Origin: Paenibacillus terrigena DSM 21567
GTDB taxonomy: Bacteria > Bacillota > Bacilli > Paenibacillales > Paenibacillaceae
NCBI RefSeq assembly: GCF_000374845.1
Contig: NZ_KB895418.1
Span: 310,001-374,000 of the forward strand
DNA: 64,000 bases
Direction of reading: 5' to 3'
Made by a program: the position numbers and the translations under genes. Below are positions 52,284-60,876 of the stretch, one piece after another. How positions within the stretch are numbered: the first letter of the stretch is position 1; the number at the start of each line of letters is the position of its first letter. The notes beneath the pieces are model-generated. The model saw only the letters and a program-made list of their open reading frames with translations, made no database searches and was not told the origin of the DNA.

Positions 52284-53843
52284 ATGGTGAAAGAATTCAG
52301 ATACGATGACGTACCTGTCATAGAGACAAAAGCTGGTAAACTTAAAGGTTATTCATTCGATGGCATGTATATTTTCAAAGGGATCCCTTACGCACAAGCC
52401 AAACGGTTCCAGATGCCTAACGAGGTTGAACCTTGGGAGGGTGTGAAGGAAGTAACTTCCTATGGATTTGTCTGCCCGCTGATGGCGCAGGAAAAGCCCA
52501 CCGGTGAGCTGCTCGTACCCCATCGGTACTGGCCGCAGGATGAAAACTGTCATAATCTGAACATCTGGACTGAGACGCTGGATGCGAAGGCGAAAAAACC
52601 GGTCTTGGTATGGCTGCATGGTGGTGGTTTCGTAGCGGGCTCTTCGATCGAACAGGAAGCCTACGACGGCTTCAATATGAGCCGAGAAGGCGATGTCGTG
52701 GTGGTCTCGGTGAATCACCGTCTTAATATCCTAGGTTACATGGACCTATCTCCATTCGGCGAAAAGTATGCGAATTCGGCCAACGCTGGCCATGCCGATA
52801 TTGTTGCAGCTCTAAAATGGATCAACGAGAACATTGCGAGGTTTGGTGGAGACCCGGAGAACGTGACGCTATTTGGCCAGTCCGGGGGAGGCATGAAAAC
52901 AACCGGTTTAATGCAGATCCCGAGCGCGAACGGCTTGTTCCACAAAGCGATTGTGATGAGTGGCGTGTCTGACGGCAAGCTGATGCCCATACCTTCAGGT
53001 GACGGCACGCAGATCGTTACTGCGATGCTGGAAGCGTTAGGAATCGATGTGAACGATGTAGAGAAACTGGAGACGGTCCCTTATCACGAATTGGTACAGG
53101 CCTACAATAAGGTGTGTCCTATTGTAGCGCAACAGGGCAGGTATATCGGTTGCATGCCGATGGAGAACGATTTCTACAAGGGCGAGCCGCTCCTCAGTGG
53201 CTTTACCGAGCACGCCAAAACCATCCCGATGATGGTTGGCTCTGTTATCGGCGAGTTTTCCTTTGCGCCATTACCGTTCAACAAAAATGAGTTGTCCTAC
53301 GAAGAGATGAAGGCGATTCTAACCAAGCGTTTTGGCGAACGCACCCAAGAACTCATCGATTTGTATGTCCAAGCGTATCCTGATAAAAATGCCGTCGATT
53401 TACTGGCGTTAGATCGAATTTTCCGAGTGCCTTCCAAAGCGCTGGCTAAATTGCAAGCGGATAGTCAGCAAGCACCGGCGTTTCTGTACAATTTTACTTT
53501 TGAGTTTCCTTATCAAAATGGCAAAACAGCGTGGCACTGCGCGGATATTCCTTTTGTGTTCCACAACACGAGCAAGGTGGAGATCTGCAATGTACCTGGT
53601 GTTTCCGACAAGCTGGAGAAGCAGGTGTTCGGGGCTGTAATTAACTTTGCCCGCACAGGTAACCCGAACCACGAAGGGCTGCCGCATTGGACGGCTGTTA
53701 CGGCGGAGGATGAAGCGACGATGATTTTCGATCGTACCTGTGAAGTGCGCCATAATTACGACGATGCCTTGCTAGCGCTCATCGAAGAGGTCTTACCGCC
53801 TTTCTCCTTAGCCGAGTTGTTCGCACAGGATATTCAGCACTAA
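52284..53843 (+). CDS. Carboxylesterase type B
   Basis: 519 residues from ATG 52284 (GAAGGA upstream). The alpha/beta-hydrolase opens with VIETKAGKLKGYSFDGMYIFKGIPYAQAKRFQ. The oxyanion-hole motif VLVWLHGGGFVAGSS lies near 110. The nucleophile elbow VTLFGQSGGGMKT is near 195 and differs from the usual GESAGG at two positions. A late AWHCADIPFVF supplies the catalytic His near 415. The family hydrolyses short acyl esters (PnbA-like). No signal peptide, so cytoplasmic. It stands alone between terminators. Confidence 0.9.
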   Translation: MVKEFRYDDVPVIETKAGKLKGYSFDGMYIFKGIPYAQAKRFQMPNEVEPWEGVKEVTSYGFVCPLMAQEKPTGELLVPHRYWPQDENCHNLNIWTETLDAKAKKPVLVWLHGGGFVAGSSIEQEAYDGFNMSREGDVVVVSVNHRLNILGYMDLSPFGEKYANSANAGHADIVAALKWINENIARFGGDPENVTLFGQSGGGMKTTGLMQIPSANGLFHKAIVMSGVSDGKLMPIPSGDGTQIVTAMLEALGIDVNDVEKLETVPYHELVQAYNKVCPIVAQQGRYIGCMPMENDFYKGEPLLSGFTEHAKTIPMMVGSVIGEFSFAPLPFNKNELSYEEMKAILTKRFGERTQELIDLYVQAYPDKNAVDLLALDRIFRVPSKALAKLQADSQQAPAFLYNFTFEFPYQNGKTAWHCADIPFVFHNTSKVEICNVPGVSDKLEKQVFGAVINFARTGNPNHEGLPHWTAVTAEDEATMIFDRTCEVRHNYDDALLALIEEVLPPFSLAELFAQDIQH

Positions 53844-53868
53844 GAATGATGTAAAAATCGAACATGTG

Positions 53869-53903
53869 AAAACGGACTACGATCTTAACGTAGTCCGTTT
53901 TTA
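53869..53903. terminator. Intrinsic terminator
   Basis: AAAACGGACTACG and CGTAGTCCGTTTTT form a perfect 13-bp stem after the esterase gene. Confidence 0.9.
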
Positions 53904-54101
53904 CATTTCGATTTTTGAAAGGAAGATTAGAGGAAGCCAATGCAACATTGCAGAAGGGTGCAAGTACGTGGTTGACATGGATTTAGAGAAGGCATCGCTT
54001 GTGTTTTGGTAAATTTATATATTAAACTGATTGTACAGGCGGGTTACTCAAGAAACCTGTACCTTAAGCAAAATATTCCTTACACAAGGGGCGGTAAATC
54101 A

Positions 54102-54479
54102 ATGATTAGCAAAGTCGGTCAAATTATGTTATATGTCAATAACCAAGATGAGGCTGTTAAATTCTGGACCGAAAAAGTCGGATTCAGTATGATCTCTGAA
54201 GAAAATAACGGTCAAGGCATGCGATGGATAGAAGTTGCTCCAACAAAAGGAGCAGAAACAAGTATTATTCTACATAACAAGGAATTCGTTGCAAAAATGT
54301 CGCCTGGAATGAATCTGGGTACACCTTCTTTAATGTTTTTTACGGAGAATCTTGATGGGTTGTATAGCGACTTATCCAATAAAAATGTCAAAGTCGGAGA
54401 AATTGTAAACATGCCATCCGGTAGAGTATTTAACTTTGCAGATGATGAAGATAATTACTTTGCTGTCATGGAGAAATAA
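54102..54479 (+). CDS. VOC family protein
   Basis: 125 residues from ATG 54102, chosen for AAGGGGCGG upstream; the frame's earlier ATG at 54006 has none. Modules: VGQIMLYVNNQDEAVKFWTEKVGFSMISEENN, then PSLMFFTENLDGLYSDLSNKNVKVGE, and the C-terminal FNFADDEDNYFAVMEK. The first metal-ligand position is Gln rather than His, and the terminal Glu is absent where AVMEK ends, so metal binding may be altered. The substrate is unknown. Confidence 0.85.
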   Translation: MISKVGQIMLYVNNQDEAVKFWTEKVGFSMISEENNGQGMRWIEVAPTKGAETSIILHNKEFVAKMSPGMNLGTPSLMFFTENLDGLYSDLSNKNVKVGEIVNMPSGRVFNFADDEDNYFAVMEK

Positions 54480-54497
54480 TAAGCTGCTGAAATAGGG

Positions 54498-54546
54498 CAC
54501 CTTCAAGCACTGATTCCATAGGAATTAAGCTTGAAGGTGTTTTTTA
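54498..54546. terminator. Bidirectional terminator between convergent genes
   Basis: CACCTTCAAGC and GCTTGAAGGTG pair with T6 to the right, between the VOC and OsmC genes. Confidence 0.88.
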
Positions 54547-54996
54547 ATTTTCAATAACGACGCGATTCAGCTTGAGATTCACTGGATTCGCAAGCGTGTC
54601 GCCCACTGGACATTTGCTCTCCAGAAATTGAACAAATTGTTCGATTTTATCGGCAGACGATTGGGACTTGATGTAGAACGTGTAGCGTATATCGGAGTAA
54701 CCAGGGCGGACTTCAGAGCGGTTGAAAAATCCGTCAAGATCTAGTTCACCTTCAACATCTACCCTGAAATCTTCAAGCACGACATCGAATTTGGGAGCAT
54801 AGACCCGAGCGACAATGGATTGGCATGCGCCCAAGGAGGCAAGCAATGCTTCGACAGGATTCATTCCTGTGTCAGTACCACCAAGGTTTTTCGGCTCATC
54901 GATGACGAGTTCGAATTGTCTTACATTGGTAATGACTTTGACCCCATCTTGTAAATGGGCCGTTGCTTTGAAAGTTTGGACATTTGGCATGTGCAT
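54544..54996 (-). CDS. OsmC/Ohr-family protein
   Basis: 150 residues from ATG 54996 (AAGGAGAG close by; ATG 54990 is possible). The OsmC fold holds the two redox Cys positions: LLASLGACQSIVARVYA near residue 60 and ESKCPVGDTLANPV near 125, the pair used by peroxide-reducing Ohr/OsmC enzymes. The Arg-rich segment FNRSEVRPGYSDIRYTFYIK fits the subfamily. It likely protects against organic hydroperoxides. It is 85 bp downstream of sulP on the same strand, so co-transcription is possible. Confidence 0.87.
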   Translation of the reverse strand: MHMPNVQTFKATAHLQDGVKVITNVRQFELVIDEPKNLGGTDTGMNPVEALLASLGACQSIVARVYAPKFDVVLEDFRVDVEGELDLDGFFNRSEVRPGYSDIRYTFYIKSQSSADKIEQFVQFLESKCPVGDTLANPVNLKLNRVVIEN

Positions 54997-55081
54997 GTAC
55001 TCTCCTTTTTCTGAACACCCAAGCGTGGTTGAGTATTTCACCGACGAATTAATCATACTAATATACTAGGATTTATATGGA

Positions 55082-56845
55082 TTATAAATCTACTGATCGT
55101 GATTTGTCAATATATGTTATGACCTTGGATTCGTCCTTATTTGAAGATAACGCGGTACATTCACGAAATGCGAAATGGCTACAGCCTAAACATTTGTTAT
55201 CATCCAGTTTACCTAGAGCAAAGCTAATTGCTTCGCCGGTATGGTCAAAGAAATGTTCTGTTCCAATGCGTAGGTCTAATCCAGTTTTTCTCATATAAAC
55301 TCTTGGTTGCGATTGCATGGCTGAAAAAAGAACAGTACCACCAGAATTCTTAACATACTGTACAACACGAGCGAGGTTAGCTTCGCCGGTAGCATCCATG
55401 AAGGGTACTTTCCCAAATCGCAGCAACAATACTCTCACATGCGAGCTCGTTGTATCCATAATGGATTTCTGAAACATGTCTGCTGCTCCAAAGAATAGGG
55501 GACCTTCAATTGTATAAATGCTGATCTGGGGACAGTCGTGATTTTCATTGACCATATATGGTTTTACCTTCTCATTCTTCATCGATGGATCAGGCAAGAC
55601 CTTTGTCACTGTAAGGATATCCCGCATCCGTATAACAAAAATAATAACCGCTAGCGCTAATCCGACCTCGACCGCCGTAGTCAGACTTGTTAATACCGTA
55701 AGGAGAAATGTAATCAACAAAATGATCGAATCACTAGATTTTGTTTTTAAAACATGGACAGACTCTTTACGCTCGCTCATATTCCAGGCCACGACCATCA
55801 GTATCGGCGCCATACTGGATAATGGAATCGTTGAAGCAAAGGGAGCAAGTAAGACAAGAACAGATAAAACGACAAGGCCGTGAATCATCCCCGATATTGG
55901 TGAAGCGGCGCCATTTTTAATATTCGTAGCCGTACGTGCAATCGCCCCAGTCGCAGGAATTCCTCCAAATAACGGCGTGACGACATTCGCAATCCCTTGC
56001 CCAATAAGCTCTCGATTGCTATGATGCCTGCTACCTGTCATACCATCTGCTACAACAGCAGAGAGCAGTGATTCAATTCCACCGAGCATCGCAATAACGA
56101 ACGCAGCAGGGAGAAGCTGTATGATGATATCCAGCGACAGATGAGGCATGGAGAACTTTGGCAGCGTATCCGGGATCATGCCATAGGTAGAACCGATCGT
56201 TGCTATTTTTCCACTAAAAAATATAGACGCAATAACACTTGAAACGACAAGTCCAGCCAATGATGCCGGAAGTTTCGGTAGTATTTTTGGTAGAAAGAGA
56301 AGGACGGCAAGGCAGATTACAGCAGTCAGAACACTATAAATATTCCAAGTGGAGAGATGAGCCCCGATTTCTTTCATATTCGATAAAAAGTACTCATGAC
56401 TTTTTATATGCTGCAGTCCCAAGAAGTTCGCGATTTGGCCTGAGAAAATGATGACCGCGATACCTGACGTAAACCCGATCGTAACGGGCCTTGGAATAAA
56501 TTGAATTAAGATACCGAGCTTGAAAATGCCCATCAAAATAAGAATGACCCCTGCGATCATTCCGGCGATGAGCAAATTTTCATATCCATATTGCAGGACA
56601 ATACCTAATAATATCGGAACAAAAGCTCCGGTTGGACCTCCAATTTGAAACTTGGATCCGCCAAAAAGTGAAATTAGAAACCCTGCTACAATGGTCGTAT
56701 ATATTCCAAATTGAGGTTTTACCCCTGATGCAATAGCGAAAGACATGGCAAGTGGAATTGCTACGACACCGACAATTAACCCAGCAACAAGATCCCGACG
56801 CAACGATTGGATCGTATAACCTTCAAATCTACCCGACCATTTCAT
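55082..56845 (-). CDS. SulP-family anion permease with STAS domain
   Basis: 587 residues. SulP start: RRDLVAGLIVGVVAIPLAMSFAIASGVKPQFGIYTTIVAGFLISLFGGSKFQIGGPTGAFVPIL, followed by about 12 helices. The C-terminal STAS domain (near 430-550) has ISIYTIEGPLFFGAADMFQK and FMDATGEANLARVVQYVKNSGGTVLF. These transporters move sulfate, bicarbonate or related anions. A Cys-containing tail (NKCLGCSHFAFREC) follows STAS and is unusual; it could bind a metal or sense redox. An ArsR-type repressor gene lies upstream with a matching operator. Confidence 0.88.
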   Translation of the reverse strand: MKWSGRFEGYTIQSLRRDLVAGLIVGVVAIPLAMSFAIASGVKPQFGIYTTIVAGFLISLFGGSKFQIGGPTGAFVPILLGIVLQYGYENLLIAGMIAGVILILMGIFKLGILIQFIPRPVTIGFTSGIAVIIFSGQIANFLGLQHIKSHEYFLSNMKEIGAHLSTWNIYSVLTAVICLAVLLFLPKILPKLPASLAGLVVSSVIASIFFSGKIATIGSTYGMIPDTLPKFSMPHLSLDIIIQLLPAAFVIAMLGGIESLLSAVVADGMTGSRHHSNRELIGQGIANVVTPLFGGIPATGAIARTATNIKNGAASPISGMIHGLVVLSVLVLLAPFASTIPLSSMAPILMVVAWNMSERKESVHVLKTKSSDSIILLITFLLTVLTSLTTAVEVGLALAVIIFVIRMRDILTVTKVLPDPSMKNEKVKPYMVNENHDCPQISIYTIEGPLFFGAADMFQKSIMDTTSSHVRVLLLRFGKVPFMDATGEANLARVVQYVKNSGGTVLFSAMQSQPRVYMRKTGLDLRIGTEHFFDHTGEAISFALGKLDDNKCLGCSHFAFRECTALSSNKDESKVITYIDKSRSVDL

Positions 56846-56864
56846 AAGAACCCTTCTTCTTCAT

Positions 56865-56884
56865 ATATTTGATTATTTGAATAT
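56865..56884. promoter_or_regulatory. Likely ArsR-type operator before sulP
   Basis: ATATTTGATTATTTGAATAT lies 20 bp before the sulP start. The identical 20-mer in reverse complement is at 57433-57452, in front of the divergent Cys-rich gene. Both flank the repressor gene between them. Confidence 0.65.
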
Positions 56885-56963
56885 ATGGGGAATATACACC
56901 CGACATTCCTTCTTGTCAATGAACAAATACCTACACGATTTTTCACAAAAACATGATAAAAAT

Positions 56964-56998
56964 AAAAAACAAGGCATCTTATGACGCCTTGTTTTTTG
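56964..56998. terminator. Terminator after the ArsR-type repressor gene
   Basis: AAAAACAAGGC and GCCTTGTTTTTT flank ATCTTATGAC. On the minus strand it ends the repressor transcript before sulP, so sulP needs its own promoter. Confidence 0.85.
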
Positions 56999-57005
56999 GA
57001 CCGTT

Positions 57006-57332
57006 TTATTCATTCCGTATGGTTTCCAACAAGGAAATAGCATCCACCAGATGATTATCAAATATTTGTCTGGTCACCCCAAGTAGATCTTTGATAAGAG
57101 GATCTCGAAGGGAATAAATAACGGAAGTGCCATCTTTTGTTCCACTAACTACATTCTTATTACGAAGTACGGCCAACTGCTGGGATACAGCAGAACCTTC
57201 ACTACCTAAAATACTTTGAAGTTCGTTAACATTTTTATCCCCTTCACATAGCACTTCAAGGATACGTATGCGCATGGGATGAGCCAGTGCTTTGAAAAAT
57301 TCTGCTTTGAATTGTTGAATGTCACGATTCAT
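57006..57332 (-). CDS. ArsR/SmtB-family repressor linked to SulP
   Basis: 108 residues from ATG 57332 (AAGGGG upstream). Winged helix: FFKALAHPMRIRILEVLCEGDKNVNELQSILGSEGSAVSQQLAVLRNKNVVSGTKDGTSVIYSLRDPLIKDLL. There is no metal-binding CxC in helix 3; one Cys occurs in VLCEGDK, and the helix-5 region ends with His and Asp. The family is known next to SulP transporters in Bacilli. It probably controls sulP and the gene divergent from it via the shared 20-mer. Confidence 0.85.
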   Translation of the reverse strand: MNRDIQQFKAEFFKALAHPMRIRILEVLCEGDKNVNELQSILGSEGSAVSQQLAVLRNKNVVSGTKDGTSVIYSLRDPLIKDLLGVTRQIFDNHLVDAISLLETIRNE

Positions 57333-57432
57333 AGATCTAATCCCCTTAACATTTGAAGCTTTGAATATACAACCAGAATAACACATTGAAGAAGTACTTT
57401 GTAAAACAAACTAAAAAAGGTGTAATATTGTA

Positions 57433-57452
57433 ATATTCAAATAATCAAATAT
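57433..57452. promoter_or_regulatory. Second copy of the SulP-repressor operator
   Basis: ATATTCAAATAATCAAATAT, the exact reverse complement of the site before sulP, 37 bp before the Cys-rich gene's ATG at 57489. Confidence 0.65.
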
Positions 57453-57488
57453 ATTTAAGTTTAGGTTGTGGAAGAAAGGTGTGTAAGG

Positions 57489-58042
57489 ATGTCTGGATTA
57501 AAAGAGTTACAAGGTAATAAAAAAAAGTAATCGAAGTGGGCCTTGAATTTCTCCATGGGGTAGGGGCGGATTATATTTGTAATGTTTGCATTCCTAGTGG
57601 TGGCTCTTGCTGCACAGGTTGCCGTTCATTAATAAACGAGGTAGGCTGTCAAGAACGAAATACAAGCTGCACGGCTTGGTTGTGCGGGTTTTTAAAATAT
57701 ATCTTCTATGAAGCTGGCCTAATTGTTGAGTGGGAGAAATTTTGGATTCAAGTACCTGGTCGCGCATACCGAGAAGACTTCACACCGGACTATTTTACCG
57801 TTCGCAATTGGTTAGATACGCCTAAGATTCGTTTTCTATCCAAAGCATTTGCTGAAGACATGAAAGAGTTGCACCCCTATAATAATCCGTTCTGGTTACA
57901 TGAAATGAAGGAGACGCTGGATCGGTATATAGATAATCTATTGGAATTTACCGATCCCGAAATTAGAAGAAAAAACGAGAAAGAACTAAAATACCTGACG
58001 AAAGATTTTCGACGTTTTCATCTAGCAATCGAACAGCTTTAA
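57489..58042 (+). pseudogene. Cys-rich protein gene with a frameshift at a poly-A tract
   Basis: ATG 57489 (AAGG upstream) reads MSGLKELQGNKKK then stops at a run of eight A's. The adjacent frame continues VIEVGLEFLHGVGADYICNVCIPSGGSCCTGCRSLINEVGCQERNTSCTAWLCGFLKYIFYEAGLIVEW, then HPYNNPFWLHEMKETLDRYIDNLLEF to 58042. Removing or adding one A gives a ~180-residue protein. Eight cysteines within ~40 residues suggest a zinc or Fe-S module. I do not recognise the family. The frameshift could be a sequencing slip or a phase-variation switch. It lies beside the SulP/ArsR pair and carries their operator. Confidence 0.65.
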
Positions 58043-58071
58043 TAGAGCTTGACCCGTCAAAACAATCTCGA

Positions 58072-58102
58072 TGTATAGGCAATGTATCCAAGTTGCATAT
58101 TA
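58072..58102 (+). promoter_or_regulatory. Sigma-G-like promoter of the germination operon
   Basis: TGTATA (58072-58077), 18 bases, then CATATTA (58096-58102), matching the forespore sigma-G pattern. It is placed 19 bp before the first ger start. Confidence 0.7.
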
Positions 58103-58120
58103 TTTAACAGGTGATCAAGA

Positions 58121-59767
58121 ATGTGGAATATGTTTGTATCTTATCTTCCAGATTGGACGGTTTTTCTGCAAGCACTAATTGTCGTGTCTATTCCTTATGC
58201 GCTGTCCCGAATGATGTCCATGACCAAAAACGCAGCAGAAAACAACATAGAGCAGGACGATCAGGAGGCAAATCCACAGCGTGACTTCTCCGGAAGACTG
58301 GACATCGATTTGGATCGGATGAGAACCGAATTTGGGAATCAGGCAGATTTGAACATACGGACTTTTTGTCTAGGCAATACCAATCAACAAGCAGCTATTT
58401 TATTTGTGAATGGCATTTCCGATAGAGATTTGATTGATAAGCATATCATGAAATCACTGATGGTCGATCTTACTCTAGTAGGTCATGAGCAAGGTCGGGA
58501 TGTGTCCTCTCCTCCGTTCACGAAGCAATATCTCAAGAACAATGTTCTATCCGTAGGTGTTGTCAAAGAAGTGGATCGATTCACGGATTTATCATCCGAA
58601 TTGCTGCGTGGGCACACCGCTTTGTTACTTGACAACAGCAACGCATCGGTCATTATTCTCGGTACAAGAAAAGAGATCACACGGAGCGCAGGAGAGCCTT
58701 CATCAGAGATTCTGGTTAGAGGGCCTCGTCTTGGCTTTAACGAGAGTATTTGCGATAATACAACGTTATTGCGTCAACATGGCGAAAAAACAAACTTGAC
58801 CATAACCCAACTCCGCGTTGGTCAACGCGTTACGAAGGAACTCGCGATCGTATATATCAAGGATATTGCCGATGATAATTTAGTCCAAGAGGTACGCGAA
58901 AGAGTGGAGCGAATGAATCTCGATGATATCCAAGACACAGGATACATTGAGCAATTAATTGAGGATAACTACCTGTCTCCGTTCCCACAAGTTCAGAGCA
59001 CAGAGCGGCTTGATCGTGTCATCAGCGCATTGATGGAAGGAAGAGTTGCAATTCTGCTCGATGGAACACCCTTCGTCTTGACCGTCCCAACGACTTTTAA
59101 CATGCTGCTGCAATCACCCGAAGATTATTATGAACGGTGGATACCGGGGACATTGGTCCGCATGCTGCGTTACTTCGCAGCATTTGTGTCCACCTTCGGC
59201 CCATCCTTGTACATATCATTCATTTCGTTTCATCAGGGGCTTATACCGACAAAGCTGGCGCTATCGATTGCAGATACACGGGCAGGCGTGCCATTTCCCT
59301 CACTCATTGAAGTGCTCATCATGGAGATCGCACTTGAAATCTTGCGTGAAGCGGGTTTACGGCTACCTAAGCCCATCGGTCAGACCATTGGCATCGTAGG
59401 TGGCTTGGTCATTGGCGAGGCCGCCGTTCAAGCGGGAATCGTCAGTCCGCTCATGGTGATTGTGGTGGCAGTAACGGCGATATCATCGTTTGCGATCCCG
59501 CAATATAATGCAGGCATTGCGCTAAGGATTCTTCGCTTCATCGCCATGATTTTTGCTGCCATATTTGGACTCTATGGAGTCGTGTTGTTCTTCTTACTGC
59601 TGTGCAGTCATCTGTCGAAACTGATAAGCTTCGGGGTTCCTTATATCAGCCCTGCTGTTCCATATCGACTCCAAGATTGGAAGGACTTCCTTATACGAGC
59701 ACCATTCAAATTGATGAAACACCGGCCGAAGATGATGAATACGAAGGATCCGTTACGTAGGAAGTAA
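58121..59767 (+). CDS. gerXA: Spore germination receptor subunit A (GerA family)
   Basis: 548 residues, AGGTGATC before ATG. An N-terminal hydrophobic stretch (VFLQALIVVSIPYALS) precedes a soluble region with the family core IRTFCLGNTNQQAAILFVNGISDRDLI, RLGFNESICDNTTLLR and VAILLDGTPFVLTVPTTF. C-terminal helices include PIGQTIGIVGGLVIGEAAVQAGIVSPLMVIVVAVTAISSFAIPQYNAGIALRI. GerA proteins form ligand-gated ion channels in the spore inner membrane. It heads a complete A-B-C tricistron driven by a sigma-G-like promoter, so it is expressed in the forespore. Confidence 0.95.
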   Translation: MWNMFVSYLPDWTVFLQALIVVSIPYALSRMMSMTKNAAENNIEQDDQEANPQRDFSGRLDIDLDRMRTEFGNQADLNIRTFCLGNTNQQAAILFVNGISDRDLIDKHIMKSLMVDLTLVGHEQGRDVSSPPFTKQYLKNNVLSVGVVKEVDRFTDLSSELLRGHTALLLDNSNASVIILGTRKEITRSAGEPSSEILVRGPRLGFNESICDNTTLLRQHGEKTNLTITQLRVGQRVTKELAIVYIKDIADDNLVQEVRERVERMNLDDIQDTGYIEQLIEDNYLSPFPQVQSTERLDRVISALMEGRVAILLDGTPFVLTVPTTFNMLLQSPEDYYERWIPGTLVRMLRYFAAFVSTFGPSLYISFISFHQGLIPTKLALSIADTRAGVPFPSLIEVLIMEIALEILREAGLRLPKPIGQTIGIVGGLVIGEAAVQAGIVSPLMVIVVAVTAISSFAIPQYNAGIALRILRFIAMIFAAIFGLYGVVLFFLLLCSHLSKLISFGVPYISPAVPYRLQDWKDFLIRAPFKLMKHRPKMMNTKDPLRRK

Positions 59768-59784
59768 AAGGGAGCGAACAAAGA

Positions 59785-60876
59785 GTGCGAATGAGCGAAC
59801 AGGAGAGCATCACAACCCATCAGGCAGTCGTTATCGTCGCGAATTACATCCTTGGGGTAGGAATTCTTACGCTTCCCAGATCAGCGGCAGAGCAGGTAAA
59901 AACGCCAGATATATGGCTATCAATTATTATCGGCGGGTTAATCGCTATGCTAGCGGGTTTGATTATCGTCAAGTTGAGTCAGAAATTCCCTGGCATGACC
60001 TTCTACGACTATAGTCAACAGATTGTCGGAAAGTGGATTGGATGTATTCTCAATCTGATCGTCATTGGGTACTTCATATCGATGGCGAGTGTTATGCTGA
60101 GGGCCATGGCGGAAGTAAACACGCTGTTCTTATTGGAAGAGACCCCACGTTGGGCCATGATTATTGCATTCATGTGGGTAGGGATCTATCTCGTGGTTGG
60201 GGGATTGTCTGCCATTACCCGCATGTTTGAGATTATTTTTCCGATTACTGTGATCATCTTTGTATTAATCGCGGTGATGAGCTTGAAAATATTCGATATC
60301 AACAATTTACGACCGGTGTTAGGGCTTGGCATTGCCCCCGTACTCAATGGGGTAAAGACGACGGCGCTTTCATTCAGCGGATTTGAAATCATGCTCCTAA
60401 TTGTTGCCTCTATGCAGAATCCAAAAACAGCCCAAAAAGCGGTGCTGATTGGGATCGGCATACCGCTGCTCTTCTACGTAACAACAGCGCTGATGGTCAT
60501 TGGGGCGTTGACGATTGAGGGCGTGACCAGCCTCACTTGGCCAACAATTACGTTGATTAAAAGCTTTGAATTCCCCGGAATTTTATTTGAACGATACGAA
60601 TCACTGTTGCTGGTGATATGGATGATGCAGATTTTCACGACATTCGTGATTACGCATTATTCAGCTGCCATGGGGATGGCGAGGAGCATGAGGAAGGACA
60701 TTCGTCCGTTTCTGTATGTTCTGATGCCTGTCATTTATATCGTAGCGATGCTCCCTAAAAATATTAACGATCTATTTCATTTCAGTGATAGCATTGGGAA
60801 ATTGGCGTTCGTCATGTTTGTGATATTGCCTATTGTACTGCTCGGAATTGCAAAATTAAGAGGTGTTCAGACGTGA
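59785..60876 (+). CDS. gerXB: Spore germination receptor subunit B (GerB family)
   Basis: 363 residues from GTG 59785 (AAGGGAG upstream; ATG 59791 also possible). Ten predicted helices of the amino-acid permease-like GerB/GrkB type: HQAVVIVANYILGVGILTLPRSAAEQVKTPDIWLSIIIGG, FPGMTFYDYSQQIVGKWIG and the late ITHYSAAMGMARSMRKDIRPF. B subunits bind the nutrient germinant. It begins 18 bp after subunit A and overlaps subunit C by four bases (GTGA). Confidence 0.95.
   Translation: MRMSEQESITTHQAVVIVANYILGVGILTLPRSAAEQVKTPDIWLSIIIGGLIAMLAGLIIVKLSQKFPGMTFYDYSQQIVGKWIGCILNLIVIGYFISMASVMLRAMAEVNTLFLLEETPRWAMIIAFMWVGIYLVVGGLSAITRMFEIIFPITVIIFVLIAVMSLKIFDINNLRPVLGLGIAPVLNGVKTTALSFSGFEIMLLIVASMQNPKTAQKAVLIGIGIPLLFYVTTALMVIGALTIEGVTSLTWPTITLIKSFEFPGILFERYESLLLVIWMMQIFTTFVITHYSAAMGMARSMRKDIRPFLYVLMPVIYIVAMLPKNINDLFHFSDSIGKLAFVMFVILPIVLLGIAKLRGVQT

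Noticed and set aside
55077-55298. 73-codon + strand frame
   Set aside because: Antisense to the STAS end of sulP, without a ribosome site.
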